The notes below the pieces were generated by a model. It saw nothing but the letters and a program-made list of their open reading frames with translations, did no database searches and had not been told where the DNA came from. Position numbers and translations under genes: made by a program. Shown here piece by piece: positions 48,881-58,639 of a stretch of DNA of 64,000 nt (its first letter is position 1; each line of letters begins with the position of its first letter). The DNA comes from Paracoccus yeei ATCC BAA-599 (GTDB lineage Bacteria > Pseudomonadota > Alphaproteobacteria > Rhodobacterales > Rhodobacteraceae), in assembly GCF_000622145.1 (NCBI RefSeq), contig NZ_KK211402.1, positions 231,949 to 295,948 on the forward strand, in the 5' to 3' direction.

Positions 48881-49923
48881 CCGACCTGAACAAGATCCCC
48901 GTCACCGTCATCACCGGCTTTCTGGGCGCGGGCAAGACGACCCTGATCCGCCACCTGATGGCCCATCCGCAGGGCAAGCGGCTGGCGGTCGTGGTCAACG
49001 AATTCGGCGCGCTCGGCGTCGATGGCGACCTGCTGCGTGCCTGCGCCGACGAGAACTGCCCCGAGGGCAATATCGTCGAACTGGCCAACGGCTGCATCTG
49101 CTGCACCGTGGCCGACGACTTCATCCCGACCATCGAACGGCTGATGGCGCTGCCCGAGCGTCCCGACCACATCCTGATCGAGACCTCGGGCCTTGCGCTG
49201 CCCAAACCCCTGCTCAAGGCGTTCGACTGGCCGGCGATCCGCTCGCGCATCACGGTGGATGGGGTGATCGCGCTGGCCGATGCCGAGGCGGTGGCGGCGG
49301 GCCGCTTTGCCCCCGACCCCGCGGCGGTCGCGGCGCAGCGCGCGGCCGACGACAGCCTGGACCACGAAACGCCCCTGTCCGAGGTGTTCGAGGATCAGAT
49401 CGCCTGCGCCGACATCGTGCTGCTGTCGAAGGCCGATCTGGCCGGAGAGGCCGGCGTCGCCGCAGCGCTGGCGGCCGTCCATGCCGAGTTGTCGCGCCCG
49501 GTCCCCATCCTGCCCCTGACCGAGGGGGTGATCGACCCGCGCCTGGTCCTGGGCCTGGACGCACGGGCCGAGGACGACCTGTCGGCCCGCCCCTCGCACC
49601 ACGACGGGGCCGAGGATCACGAGCACGACGATTTCGACACGGTGGTGCTGGACCTGCCCGAGATCGCCGATCCCGCGGCGCTGGCGGACAGGCTTGCGCG
49701 GCTGGCCCGCGACCACCGTCTGCTGCGCATCAAGGGCCATGTCGCCGTGCAGGGCAAGCCCATGCGGCTGCTGGTGCAGGCAGTGGGCGACCGGGTGCGT
49801 CATCAGTACGACCGGCCCTGGAGTGGCCCGCGCGCCTCGCGCCTGGTGGTGATCGCGGAAAAGGGCGACCTGGACGCCGCGGCGCTGCACGCTGCGCTGG
49901 TCCCGGCCCCGGCCGCGCCATGA
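48877..49923 (+). CDS. cobW: Cobalamin biosynthesis protein CobW
   Basis: A 348-residue G3E-family GTPase thought to deliver Co(II) to the aerobic cobaltochelatase. The P-loop GFLGAGKTT starts near residue 14, the metal-binding CICC motif is at residues 73-76 (NGCICC) and a His/Asp-rich loop (SHHDGAEDHEHDD) lies near residue 245, all typical of CobW. The C-terminal CobW_C domain follows. It overlaps the DUF1636 gene by 4 bases and is 19 bases ahead of cobN. Confidence 0.96.
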   Translation: MTDLNKIPVTVITGFLGAGKTTLIRHLMAHPQGKRLAVVVNEFGALGVDGDLLRACADENCPEGNIVELANGCICCTVADDFIPTIERLMALPERPDHILIETSGLALPKPLLKAFDWPAIRSRITVDGVIALADAEAVAAGRFAPDPAAVAAQRAADDSLDHETPLSEVFEDQIACADIVLLSKADLAGEAGVAAALAAVHAELSRPVPILPLTEGVIDPRLVLGLDARAEDDLSARPSHHDGAEDHEHDDFDTVVLDLPEIADPAALADRLARLARDHRLLRIKGHVAVQGKPMRLLVQAVGDRVRHQYDRPWSGPRASRLVVIAEKGDLDAAALHAALVPAPAAP

Positions 49924-49942
49924 GCGGGCACGGTCCCCTCTG

Positions 49943-52900
49943 ATGCACGTCGTCTTTCGCGAGAGCCTTGGGCTTGAGGATGCGGCGGTGCCGACCGACC
50001 TGGGTCAGGACCCGGCCGATCTGGTGGTGCTGTCGTTTTCGGACAGCGACCTCGGCGGCTTTGCCGAGGGCTGGCACCGCGCTCGGGCGGCGGGACGGCC
50101 GCTGCCCGGGTTGCGGCTTGCGAACCTTGCGGCGCTGCGCCATCCGGTGTCGGTCGATACCTATGTCGAACGCACGCTGGCGGGCGCCCGGGCCATTCTG
50201 GTCCGGCTGATCGGCGGGGAAAGCTATTGGTCCTACGGCCTGATGGCGGTGCAGGACCTGGCCCGCCGGCAGGGGATCGCGCTTGCGGTCCTGCCCGGCG
50301 ATGGGGCCGAGGATCCGCGTCTCGACGACCTGTCCACGCTGCCGGTTTCCGTGCTGCGCGAACTCTCGGACCTGTGCCGGGCGGGCGGGCCGGATGCGGG
50401 CTGGGCGGCGCTTTCGGCGCTGGCCCGGGCGGCGGGGCTTGAGGCCGCGCCACCCCCGCAAGGCCAGGCGCTGCCCGATTGCGGCTGGTTCGATCCCGAC
50501 CGGGGCGTCATTTCGGCGCCGCCCGTGGGCGAGGGGCCTGCCGTGGCCGTCGTCTTCTATCGCGCCTGGCTGGTGGCCGGGGACACCCAGCCAGTCTGCG
50601 CCCTGATCGCGGCCCTGCGCGCGCGCGGCTTTTCGGCGGCGGGGCTGTTCGTGCCCTCGCTCAAGGCGCCAGGCGTCGGGGAATGGGTGCGGGCGGCGCT
50701 GGATGCGCTGTCGCCGGTGGCCATTGTCAATGCCACCGCCTTTTCGGCGCGGGACGCGGCGGGCGGCTCGGCCCTGGATGCGCCCGATTGCCCGGTGTTC
50801 CAGGTGGCGCTGTCGACCGCGCCGCAGGCCGCCTGGGCCGGGGCGGAACGCGGCCTGTCGCCGGCCGATCTTGCCATGCATGTCGTCCTGCCCGAGGTCG
50901 ACGGCCGGCTTTGCGCGGGGATCGTCAGCTGCAAGCAGCCCGGCACGCGCGATCCGGACCTGCAATGCGCCCGCACCCTGCATCATGCGATCCCCGACCG
51001 GGTGGCGGCGGTGGTCGAGCGCGTGGCGGGCTGGCACCGGCTGGCGACCACGCCCGCCCCGCAGCGGCGGCTGGCGGTGGTGCTGTCGACCTATCCCGGC
51101 CGCGCCGACCAGATCGCCCATGCAGTGGGGCTGGACGCCTTGGCCTCATGCGATGCCGTGCTGGCGGGACTTGGGGCGGCAGGCTGGGACACAGCGCCCG
51201 GCGACCCTCTGGCGCCCGCGTTGCTGACGACCCGGGAATCCTGGCCGCTCGCCGATTATCGCGCCGCGCTCAAGACGCTGTCCCCGGCGCTGCGCGAGGC
51301 GCTGGCCGCCGCCTGGGGCCGGCCCGAGGACGATCCGGGGAGTGCGTCGGGGGCGTTCCGCTTTGCCGCCGTTCGGCGCGGGGCGGCGCTGATCGCCCTG
51401 CAGCCTGAACGCGGCGATGGGCCGCGCGATGCCGAATACCACGACCTGTCCCGCGTTCCCCGCCACGGCTATGTCGCTTTCTACCTGTGGCTGCGGGCGC
51501 AGGGGATTCACGCCATGGTCCATGTCGGTGCGCATGGCACGCTGGAATGGCTGCCCGGCAAGGCGGTCGCCCTGTCCGCCGACTGCTGGCCCGAGGCGCT
51601 GACGGCGGGCGTGCCGGTGATCTATCCCTTCATCGTGAACGATCCGGGCGAGGCCGCGCAGGCCCGCCGCCGGATCGGCGCGGTGACGCTGGGCCACATG
51701 CCCCCGCCGCTGGTCCCGGCCAGCCGGACCGGCCTTGCCCGGCTGGAAGTGCTGCTTGACGAATATTCGACCGCCGACGGGCTGGACCCCGCCCGCCGCG
51801 ACCGCCTGATCGCCGCGATCCGCGACGAGGCCCGCCTGGCCGGGGTCGAGGACGACCTGGGCCTGCCCTCGGACGCCAGCCCGGCCGAGGCGATCCCCCG
51901 CATCGACCGCTTTGTCTGCGACCTCAAGGAAACCCGGTTCGGCGACGGGCTGCACGTCTATGGCGCAGCCGATGGCGAGATGGCGGGCCTGTTCGCGGCG
52001 CTGTCGGGGCGGCGGGTCGCGGCCGGTCCCTCGGGTTCGCCCCATCGTGGGCGGTGCGACGTGCTGCCCACGGGGCGCAACCTTTATTCCGTCGATCCCC
52101 GCGCCGTGCCTTCGCCCGCCGCCCATGCCCAAGGCGTGCGCATGGCCGAGGAACTGCTGCGCCGCCATTTGCAGGACCACGGCGACTGGCCGCGCGGGCT
52201 GGTCGTGGACCTGTGGGGCTCGGCCACCATGCGCACGGCGGGCGAGGATTTCGCCATGGCGCTGCATCTGGCGGGCCTGGCCCCGCGCTGGGAGCAGGGC
52301 GGCGCGCGCGTCACCGGGGCCGAGATCCTGCCGCTGGCGATGCTGGGCCGGCCGCGCATCGACGTGACGCTGCGGGTCTCGGGCCTGTTTCGCGACATCT
52401 TTCCGGGTTTGGCGCAGATCTTCGAGACCGGCGCCGCAGCCCTGGCCCTCCGGGATGAGCCCGAGGCCGAGAACCCCTATCGCCATGCCGTGCCGCGCGT
52501 CTTTGGCCCCAGGCCCGGGCATTACGGCCTGGGCATGGGCGCAGCCTTGCAGGACTACGCCGGCGGCCGCGAGGCGGCGGGCGAGGCATGGCTTGCCGGA
52601 TCGTCCTGGGCCATCGGCCGGGACGGCGCCGTGGCCCACGCGCGCCCCGCGCTGGAATTGCGGCTGCTGGCGGCCGATGCCTTTGTCCATGTGCAGGACC
52701 TGGCCGAAACCGATCTGCTGCTGGCGGCCGATTACGCGGCGCATGAGGGCGGCTTTGCGGCGGCCATGGCGCGCCTTGGGGCCGAGGCGCCCGCGCTTTA
52801 TCATCTGGACGCGACCCGGCCCCAGGCGCTGCGCGCCCGCACCCTGTCCGAGGAGATCGCCCGCGTCACCCGCGCCCGCGCCGCCGATCCGGCCTGGGCC

Positions 52901-53173
52901 ACCGGCATGATGCGCCACGGCTTTCGCGGCGCGGCCGAGATCGCGGCGACGCTGGACCATCTGGCTGGTTTTGCGAACCTGACCCGGGCGGTCCCGCCGC
53001 ACCTGTTCGACCTCTATCACGACGCGACGCTGGGCCGGTCCGAGGTCGTCGATTTCATGGCGCGGGACAACCCGGCGGCGCTGGCCGCGCTGCGCGACCG
53101 CTTTGCCGCGCTGCGGGCGGCAGGGCTGTGGCTGACGCGCCGCAATTCGCTGGCGATGGAGACCGGGGGATGA
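49943..53173 (+). CDS. cobN: Cobaltochelatase subunit CobN
   Basis: The large (1076-residue) subunit of the ATP-dependent aerobic cobaltochelatase, which inserts cobalt into hydrogenobyrinic acid a,c-diamide with CobS and CobT. Conserved segments include IHAMVHVGAHGTLEWLPGKAVALS and RNLYSVDPRAVPSPAAH. It is shorter than the Pseudomonas denitrificans protein (about 1275 residues) but covers the whole catalytic core. CobS and CobT are not in the window. It overlaps cobG by 4 bases. Confidence 0.96.
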   Translation: MHVVFRESLGLEDAAVPTDLGQDPADLVVLSFSDSDLGGFAEGWHRARAAGRPLPGLRLANLAALRHPVSVDTYVERTLAGARAILVRLIGGESYWSYGLMAVQDLARRQGIALAVLPGDGAEDPRLDDLSTLPVSVLRELSDLCRAGGPDAGWAALSALARAAGLEAAPPPQGQALPDCGWFDPDRGVISAPPVGEGPAVAVVFYRAWLVAGDTQPVCALIAALRARGFSAAGLFVPSLKAPGVGEWVRAALDALSPVAIVNATAFSARDAAGGSALDAPDCPVFQVALSTAPQAAWAGAERGLSPADLAMHVVLPEVDGRLCAGIVSCKQPGTRDPDLQCARTLHHAIPDRVAAVVERVAGWHRLATTPAPQRRLAVVLSTYPGRADQIAHAVGLDALASCDAVLAGLGAAGWDTAPGDPLAPALLTTRESWPLADYRAALKTLSPALREALAAAWGRPEDDPGSASGAFRFAAVRRGAALIALQPERGDGPRDAEYHDLSRVPRHGYVAFYLWLRAQGIHAMVHVGAHGTLEWLPGKAVALSADCWPEALTAGVPVIYPFIVNDPGEAAQARRRIGAVTLGHMPPPLVPASRTGLARLEVLLDEYSTADGLDPARRDRLIAAIRDEARLAGVEDDLGLPSDASPAEAIPRIDRFVCDLKETRFGDGLHVYGAADGEMAGLFAALSGRRVAAGPSGSPHRGRCDVLPTGRNLYSVDPRAVPSPAAHAQGVRMAEELLRRHLQDHGDWPRGLVVDLWGSATMRTAGEDFAMALHLAGLAPRWEQGGARVTGAEILPLAMLGRPRIDVTLRVSGLFRDIFPGLAQIFETGAAALALRDEPEAENPYRHAVPRVFGPRPGHYGLGMGAALQDYAGGREAAGEAWLAGSSWAIGRDGAVAHARPALELRLLAADAFVHVQDLAETDLLLAADYAAHEGGFAAAMARLGAEAPALYHLDATRPQALRARTLSEEIARVTRARAADPAWATGMMRHGFRGAAEIAATLDHLAGFANLTRAVPPHLFDLYHDATLGRSEVVDFMARDNPAALAALRDRFAALRAAGLWLTRRNSLAMETGG

Positions 53174-54291
53174 CGATCAAGGGCTGGTGCCCCGGCGCCC
53201 TGCGGCCGATGACTTCGGGCGACGGGTTGATCCTGCGGGTGCGCCCGCCGCTGTCCCGGCTTGCGCCCGCGCAGGCCAGGGGGCTGGCCGCCCTTGCCCA
53301 AGGCTGCGGGGCGGGCGTGCTGCACCTGACCAATCGCGCCAACCTTCAGATCCGGGGCGTCCGGCCCGCCGATCTGCCCGCCCTGCACGCCGGCCTGGCG
53401 CGGCTCGGCCTGCTGGACCCCAGCCCCGAGGCCGAGGCCCGACGCAACCTGATCCTGTGCCCCTTCCATGATGCGGCCGAGCAAACCGTGGCCGCCCGGC
53501 TGGGCGAGGCCCTGTGCGCGGCCGACGGTCTGGCGCTGCCGGCCAAGTTCGGCTTCGCGGTGGGTGCCTCGGTCGCGGCGGACATCCGCATCCTCAGCCT
53601 GGGCGAAGGCATGGCGCTTGCCCCGCAGGGTGCGGCCTTGGGCCTGCCTGTGGCGACGGATCGGGCCGTGCCTGCCGCGATGGCGATGGCGCGCTGGTTT
53701 ATCGCCTCGGGCGGGGTCGGCCCGCACGGGCGCGGCCGGATGGCGGCGCATCTGGCGGGGGGCGCCGTTCTGCCGCCCGAACTGGCGGGAACGGTGCCGA
53801 TGCCCCCGCTGCCGCCCCCGCCTGGACCGTCGCAGCGGCTGGCGGGCTTTGTCTTTGGCGAGGTGCCGGCGGATCTGCTGGGCGGGCTTGCGGACCTTGG
53901 CCCGCTGCGCCTGACGCCCTGGCGCATGATCGCGCTGCCGGGGCCCTTGCCCGCGGCGCTGGCCCGCCACCCCGCGCTGATCGCCCGTCCGGACGACCCC
54001 CGACTGCGGGTCGCCGCCTGCGCGGGCGCCCCGGCCTGCCCGCAGGCCGGGGGTCCGACGCGACCGCTGGCGCGCGCGCTGGCCGCAGGGGTGCCGCGCG
54101 GGGCGATGCTCCATGTCTCGGGCTGCGCCAAGGGCTGCGCGCATTCCGGCCCTTCCGCCGTGACGCTGGTGGCCGTGCCCGGCGGCTTTGCGCTGATCCG
54201 GGACGGCGCCGCGCGTGACGCGCCGGAACGGCTGCTGTCCGATCCCGAAACCTTTCCGCTGTTCAAGGACTTCCATGCCCCAGAGCTATGA
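53170..54291 (+). CDS. cobG: Precorrin-3B synthase
   Basis: A 373-residue monooxygenase related to sulfite/nitrite reductases that hydroxylates precorrin-3A and forms the gamma-lactone before ring contraction. It contains the [4Fe-4S] cysteine pattern CAGAPAC and, 40 residues on, SGCAKGC. The N-terminal RVRPPLSRLAPAQARGLAALAQ ... HLTNRANLQIRG matches the ferredoxin-like half-domain. It starts at ATG 53170, overlapping cobN, and its end overlaps cobH by 17 bases. CobG implies the oxygen-dependent B12 pathway. Confidence 0.94.
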   Translation: MTIKGWCPGALRPMTSGDGLILRVRPPLSRLAPAQARGLAALAQGCGAGVLHLTNRANLQIRGVRPADLPALHAGLARLGLLDPSPEAEARRNLILCPFHDAAEQTVAARLGEALCAADGLALPAKFGFAVGASVAADIRILSLGEGMALAPQGAALGLPVATDRAVPAAMAMARWFIASGGVGPHGRGRMAAHLAGGAVLPPELAGTVPMPPLPPPPGPSQRLAGFVFGEVPADLLGGLADLGPLRLTPWRMIALPGPLPAALARHPALIARPDDPRLRVAACAGAPACPQAGGPTRPLARALAAGVPRGAMLHVSGCAKGCAHSGPSAVTLVAVPGGFALIRDGAARDAPERLLSDPETFPLFKDFHAPEL

Positions 54292-54904
54292 GACCGACGG
54301 CCGGGCGATCTATGCCCGTTCCTTCGCCACGATCCGGGCCGAGGCGGCGCTGGCCCGTTTCGACCCCGACGAAGAGCCGGTCGCCGTGCGCATGATCCAC
54401 GCCTGCGGCCAGGTCGAGATCGCGGATCTGATCCGTTTCACGCCCGGCATGGCCGCCTCGGCGCGCGCCGCCTTGGCTGCCGGCGCGCCGATCCTGTGCG
54501 ACGCGCGGATGGTCAGCGAAGGCGTGACGCGCGCCCGTCTGCCCGCCGCGAACCCGGTCATCTGCACGCTGAACGACCCCGAGACCCCGGCGCTGGCCGC
54601 GCGCCTGGGCAACACGCGCAGCGCGGCGGCGCTGGAGCTGTGGCGGCCGCATCTGGCCGGCGCGCTGGTCGCCATCGGCAACGCGCCGACGGCGCTGTTC
54701 CACCTGCTCGACATGCTCGAGGACCCCGACTGCCCGCGCCCCGCCGCGATCATCGGCTGCCCGGTGGGCTTTGTGGGCGCGGCCGAATCCAAGGCCGCGC
54801 TGATCCAGGCCCCGCCGGTGCCCGCCCTGATCGTCGAGGGGCGGATCGGCGGTTCCGCCATCACCGCCGCCGCCGTCAACGCGCTGGCCAGCCGGAGCGA
54901 ATGA
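54275..54904 (+). CDS. cobH: Precorrin-8X methylmutase
   Basis: A 209-residue enzyme that moves the C11 methyl to C12, giving hydrogenobyrinic acid. The segments MIHACGQVEIADLIRFTP and IIGCPVGFVGAAESKAAL are diagnostic, the first containing the catalytic histidine. The ATG at 54275 lies within the end of cobG, and the stop overlaps the cobI start (ATGATG). Confidence 0.97.
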   Translation: MPQSYETDGRAIYARSFATIRAEAALARFDPDEEPVAVRMIHACGQVEIADLIRFTPGMAASARAALAAGAPILCDARMVSEGVTRARLPAANPVICTLNDPETPALAARLGNTRSAAALELWRPHLAGALVAIGNAPTALFHLLDMLEDPDCPRPAAIIGCPVGFVGAAESKAALIQAPPVPALIVEGRIGGSAITAAAVNALASRSE

Positions 54905-55635
54905 TGGGCAAGGTGATCTGCGCGGGCCTTGGCCCCGGCGACCCCGAGTTGATGAGTGTGCGGGCCCATCGCCTGATTTCGACCGCCCGTCAGGTCGCCT
55001 GGTTCGCCAAGGCGGGGCGCGAGGGCATGGCGCGGCGCATCGTGCGCGGCCTGATCGCCCCCGGCGCGGCGGAATACGCGATGGAATTCCCGGTCACGAC
55101 CGAACTGCCGTTCGACGGGCCGGACTATGACCGCCTGCTGTCGGATTTCTACGCGCATTGGGCGGACCGGCTGGCGGATCTTGCAGCAGACGGCGACGTG
55201 GTGGTGCTGTGCGAGGGCGATCCGTTCCTGTACGGCTCGTTCATGCATCTGCACGCCCGCCTGCAAGGCCGGGTCGAGGTCGAGGTGGTGCCGGGCATTC
55301 CCGGCATGGCGGGGTGCTGGACCGCGACGGGCCTGCCGATCACCTGGGGCGACGACGTGCTGGCCGTCCTGCCCGGCACCCTGCCCGAGGCGGAACTGGC
55401 CCGCCGCGCCGCCGATGCCGATGCGCTGGTCGTCATGAAGACCGGGCGCAACCTGCCGCGCATCCGCCGGGCGCTGGCGGCGGCGGGGCGGCTGGATGCC
55501 GCCTGGCTGGTCGAGCGCGGCACCATGGAGGGCCAGCGCGTCGCCCGGCTGGCGGACCTGGACGATGGGGAATGTCCCTATTTCGCCATCGTCCTGGTCC
55601 ATGGCCAGGGCCGCCGGCCGGGAGGCAGGGCATGA
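54901..55635 (+). CDS. cobI: Precorrin-2 C20-methyltransferase
   Basis: A 244-residue SAM-dependent tetrapyrrole methylase that methylates precorrin-2 at C20. The N-terminal loop is VICAGLGPGDPELMSVRAHR, and the family's VVVLCEGDPFLYGSFMHLH and VEVVPGIPGMAGCW follow. Two adjacent ATGs (54901 and 54904) are possible; the first gives a 4-base overlap with cobH. It overlaps cobJ by 4 bases. Confidence 0.96.
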   Translation: MMGKVICAGLGPGDPELMSVRAHRLISTARQVAWFAKAGREGMARRIVRGLIAPGAAEYAMEFPVTTELPFDGPDYDRLLSDFYAHWADRLADLAADGDVVVLCEGDPFLYGSFMHLHARLQGRVEVEVVPGIPGMAGCWTATGLPITWGDDVLAVLPGTLPEAELARRAADADALVVMKTGRNLPRIRRALAAAGRLDAAWLVERGTMEGQRVARLADLDDGECPYFAIVLVHGQGRRPGGRA

Positions 55636-56360
55636 CCGGCTGGCTGGCTGTCGCGGGCCTCGGCCCCGGCGATCCCGCGCTGGTGACGCCCGAGGTGACG
55701 CAGGCGCTGGCGCAGGCGACGGACGTTCTGGGCTATATCCCCTATGTCGCCCGCATCCCTGCGCGCGCGGGGCTGGTCCTGCACCCGTCGGACAACCGCG
55801 AGGAGCTGGATCGCGCCCGCCACGCCCTGCATCTGGCGGCCGAGGGGCGGCGCGTGGTCGTCGTCTCGTCCGGCGATCCGGGAGTCTTTGCCATGGCCGC
55901 CGCCGTCTTCGACGCGGCCGAGGGCTGGCCGGGCGCGCTGCCCCCCATCCGCGTCCTGCCCGGCATCACCGCGATGCTGGCCGCCGCCGCCCGGGCCGGC
56001 GCGCCGCTGGGCCATGATTTCTGCGCGATCAACCTGTCGGACAATCTCAAGCCCTGGACGCTGATCGAGACGCGGTTGCGCGCCGCGCTGGCGGGCGATT
56101 TCGCCATCGCGCTTTACAACCCCCGCTCGGCCGCGCGGCCGGCGGGCTTTGGCCGCGCCCTGGCCATCCTGCGCGAAGGCGCCGCGCCCGACCGGCTGAT
56201 CACCTTTGCCCGCGCCGTCTCGACCCCGCAGGAAAGCATTCGGACCGTGACCCTGGCCGAGGTGCAGGAGGATATGGCCGACATGCGCACCCTGGTCATC
56301 GTGGGCTCCTCCACGACGCGGCGGGTGGGGCCTTGGGTCTATACGCCAAGGGGGGTGTGA
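55632..56360 (+). CDS. cobJ: Precorrin-3B C17-methyltransferase
   Basis: A 242-residue tetrapyrrole methylase that catalyses C17 methylation and ring contraction of precorrin-3B to precorrin-4. Motifs are VAGLGPGDPALVTPE, VVVSSGDPGVFAMAAAVF, LPGITAMLAAAARAGAPLGHDFCAINLSD and the diagnostic IALYNPRSAARP. It overlaps cobI by 4 bases at the start. Its 3' end overlaps the convergent cobK gene by 22 bases. Confidence 0.96.
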   Translation: MTGWLAVAGLGPGDPALVTPEVTQALAQATDVLGYIPYVARIPARAGLVLHPSDNREELDRARHALHLAAEGRRVVVVSSGDPGVFAMAAAVFDAAEGWPGALPPIRVLPGITAMLAAAARAGAPLGHDFCAINLSDNLKPWTLIETRLRAALAGDFAIALYNPRSAARPAGFGRALAILREGAAPDRLITFARAVSTPQESIRTVTLAEVQEDMADMRTLVIVGSSTTRRVGPWVYTPRGV

Positions 56361-57085
56361 TGCAGCCAGTCCAGCGCCTGTTCGACGCTTGCCACGGTCG
56401 CGCGATCTGCCAGCTGGGGCCGCGCCACCATGACGACCGGCAGGCCCAGCAGCCGGGCCGCGTCGATCTTGGCGCGCGCCCCGCTGCCGCCCGCGTTCTT
56501 GGCGACGACGATCCGGATGCCCGCCTGGCGCATCAGGGCCAAGTCGCCGTCAAGCGTGAAGGGGCCGCGATCGACCACGACTCGCGCCCGGGTCAGGGGC
56601 AGCGGCCCTTCGGGCGGATCGACCAGCCGCAGCAGGTAGTCGTGCACCGGGCGCGCGGCGAAGGCCCCGAGATGCTGGCGCCCGATGGCCAGAAAGACGC
56701 GTGTGGGGTCCTGGGGCAGGGCGCGGGCGGCCGCTTCGATGTCGGGAACCGCCTGCCAGCGGTTGCCCGGACCGGGGCGCCATTCCTGCCGCTCCAGCGC
56801 CAGCAGCGGCGTGCCGGTCCGCCGACAGGCGGCGACTGCGTTGGCGCTGATCGTCGCGGCAAAGGGGTGGGTCGCGTCGATCACATGGGTGATGGCATCG
56901 CGCCGCAGGGCCTGGACCAGACCTTCGGCGCCGCCGAAGCCGCCGGTCCGCGTGGGCAGGGGCTGCGCCACCGGCCGTGCGGTGCGTCCGGCATAGGAAT
57001 AAAGCCCCTGGATCCCCGCCCCGGCCAGGGCGCGGGCCAGGGCGTGCGCCTCGGTCGTGCCGCCAAGGATCAGGACGCGCATCAT
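56339..57085 (-). CDS. cobK: Precorrin-6A reductase, inverted within the cob operon
   Basis: A 248-residue NAD(P)H-dependent reductase (CbiJ/CobK family). The N-terminal dinucleotide-binding loop is RVLILGGTTEAHALARALA, and the family's VIDATHPFAATISANAV and ALERQEW segments follow. It is transcribed against the surrounding operon: its 3' end overlaps cobJ by 22 bases, and its start (MM at 57085/57082) overlaps the cobL start, so the two start codons lie head to head within CATCATG. It needs its own promoter, which would have to lie inside cobL. Confidence 0.95.
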   Translation of the reverse strand: MMRVLILGGTTEAHALARALAGAGIQGLYSYAGRTARPVAQPLPTRTGGFGGAEGLVQALRRDAITHVIDATHPFAATISANAVAACRRTGTPLLALERQEWRPGPGNRWQAVPDIEAAARALPQDPTRVFLAIGRQHLGAFAARPVHDYLLRLVDPPEGPLPLTRARVVVDRGPFTLDGDLALMRQAGIRIVVAKNAGGSGARAKIDAARLLGLPVVMVARPQLADRATVASVEQALDWLHHTPLGV

Positions 57086-58277
57086 GGGTGAACCTCTTGC
57101 TGGGACCGAAGCGCCCTGGCTTGGCATCATCGGGCTGGGCGAGGATGGACCGACGGGCCTCTGCCCCGCAAGCCGCGCCGCGCTGGACGCGGCCGAGATC
57201 GTGTTCGGCGGGCCGCGCCATCTGGCGCTGGCGGGGGTCGGCGCGCGGGGGCGTGCATGGCCGGCGCCCTTCGACCTGGCCCCGCTTCTGGCCTGCCGGG
57301 GGCGGCGGGTGGTGGTCCTCGCCTCGGGCGATCCGTTCTGGTTCGGGGCCGGGGGCAGCATCGCGCGCCATCTGGATCCTGGCGAATGGCGCTGCTGGCC
57401 CGCGCCCTCGACATTCTCGCTGGCCGCCGCCCGGCTGGGCTGGCGGATCGAGGAGACCGCCTGCCTGGGCCTGCACGCCGCGCCCTTTGCCACCGCCCTG
57501 CCGCACCTGGCGCCGGGCGCGCGGCTGATCTGCCTGCTGCGGGACGCGGCGGCGGCGTCCGGGTTCCGGGACTGGCTGGACGTGCAGGGCTTCGGCGGAT
57601 CGACGCTGTGGCTGCTTGAGGCGCTTGGCGGGCCGCGCGAACGGGTGCGGCGCCTGGCCGCAGCGATGCCCCCCGACGCCGCGCCGCCGCTGGCGCTGGC
57701 GGTCGAGGCCGCGGGCGCGCCCGGCCTGGCCGCCGTTCCCGGTCGCCCGATCGACGCCTTCGCCCATGACGGGCAGATCACCAAGCCCGCGATCCGCGCC
57801 ATGACGCTGGCGGCCCTGGCCCCGCGCCGGGGGCAGATGCTCTGGGACCTGGGCGCGGGCTCGGGGTCGGTCGCGGTCGAATGGTGCCTTGCGGGCGGCC
57901 GAGCGGTGGCGGTCGAGGCGCGCGCCGACCGGATCGGCAATATCGAGGCCAATATCGCCGCCTTCGGCCTTGCCGGGCAGATGGCGGCGCTTCGGGGCAG
58001 GGCGGCCGAGGTGCTGGCCGACCTGCCGGCCCCGGACGCGGTTTTCGTCGGCGGCGGTTTCGACACGGCCTTGTTCGCCCGGCTGCAGGCCGCGGCGCCC
58101 GGCGCGCGGCTGGTGGTCAATGCGGTGACGCTGGCGACCGAAGGGCTGGTGATCGGGCTGCACGCCGCGCATGGCGGCGCGCTGACCCGGATCGCCCTGG
58201 AAAGCGCGGCACCCCTGGGCCGGGGCAGCGGGTGGCAGCCCGCCCGCCCGCTGCTGCAATGGAGCACGGTGCTGTGA
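57084..58277 (+). CDS. cobL: Precorrin-6Y C5,15-methyltransferase (decarboxylating)
   Basis: A 397-residue bifunctional enzyme. The N-terminal half is a C5-methyltransferase ([39 protein letters not shown]). The C-terminal half is a CbiT-like class I methyltransferase that methylates C15 and decarboxylates, with the SAM loop [15 protein letters not shown]. The ATG at 57084 overlaps the divergent cobK start. The stop overlaps the cobE start. Confidence 0.96.
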   Translation: MGEPLAGTEAPWLGIIGLGEDGPTGLCPASRAALDAAEIVFGGPRHLALAGVGARGRAWPAPFDLAPLLACRGRRVVVLASGDPFWFGAGGSIARHLDPGEWRCWPAPSTFSLAAARLGWRIEETACLGLHAAPFATALPHLAPGARLICLLRDAAAASGFRDWLDVQGFGGSTLWLLEALGGPRERVRRLAAAMPPDAAPPLALAVEAAGAPGLAAVPGRPIDAFAHDGQITKPAIRAMTLAALAPRRGQMLWDLGAGSGSVAVEWCLAGGRAVAVEARADRIGNIEANIAAFGLAGQMAALRGRAAEVLADLPAPDAVFVGGGFDTALFARLQAAAPGARLVVNAVTLATEGLVIGLHAAHGGALTRIALESAAPLGRGSGWQPARPLLQWSTVL

Positions 58278-58639
58278 TCGTCGCGGGGCTGGGGTTCCGG
58301 CGGGGCACGACGGTTGCCGACCTGCGCGCGGCGCTGGCGGGCCGGGGCAGGCTGGATGCGCTGGCCACCGTTGCAGACAAGGCCCCGGCGCTGGCCGAAC
58401 TGGCCGCCGAACTGGGCCTGCCGCTGGTCGCGGTTCCGGCGGATCTGCTCGCGGCGCAGCCCGTTCTGACGCAGGGCAAGGCCTCTCTGCGCGCGCGGGG
58501 CGTGGGATCGGTCGCCGAAGGCGCGGCCCTGGCGGCGGCGGGGCCGGGCGCGCGGCTGCTGGGGCCCCGGATCATCTGGAGCAACAGGATAACGCTGGCG
58601 CTGGCCCTGGGACCGGGCGCGGGAAAGGACGGGACATGA
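58274..58639 (+). CDS. cobE: Cobalamin biosynthesis protein CobE
   Basis: A roughly 121-residue protein matching the CbiG C-terminal domain family, named CobE in the aerobic pathway. It has [21 protein letters not shown] at the N-terminus and a conserved SVAEGAAL segment. The GTG at 58274 gives a GTGA overlap with the cobL stop; an ATG at 58259 is the alternative. Its biochemical role is not established. It overlaps cobM by 4 bases. Confidence 0.92.
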   Translation: MIVAGLGFRRGTTVADLRAALAGRGRLDALATVADKAPALAELAAELGLPLVAVPADLLAAQPVLTQGKASLRARGVGSVAEGAALAAAGPGARLLGPRIIWSNRITLALALGPGAGKDGT

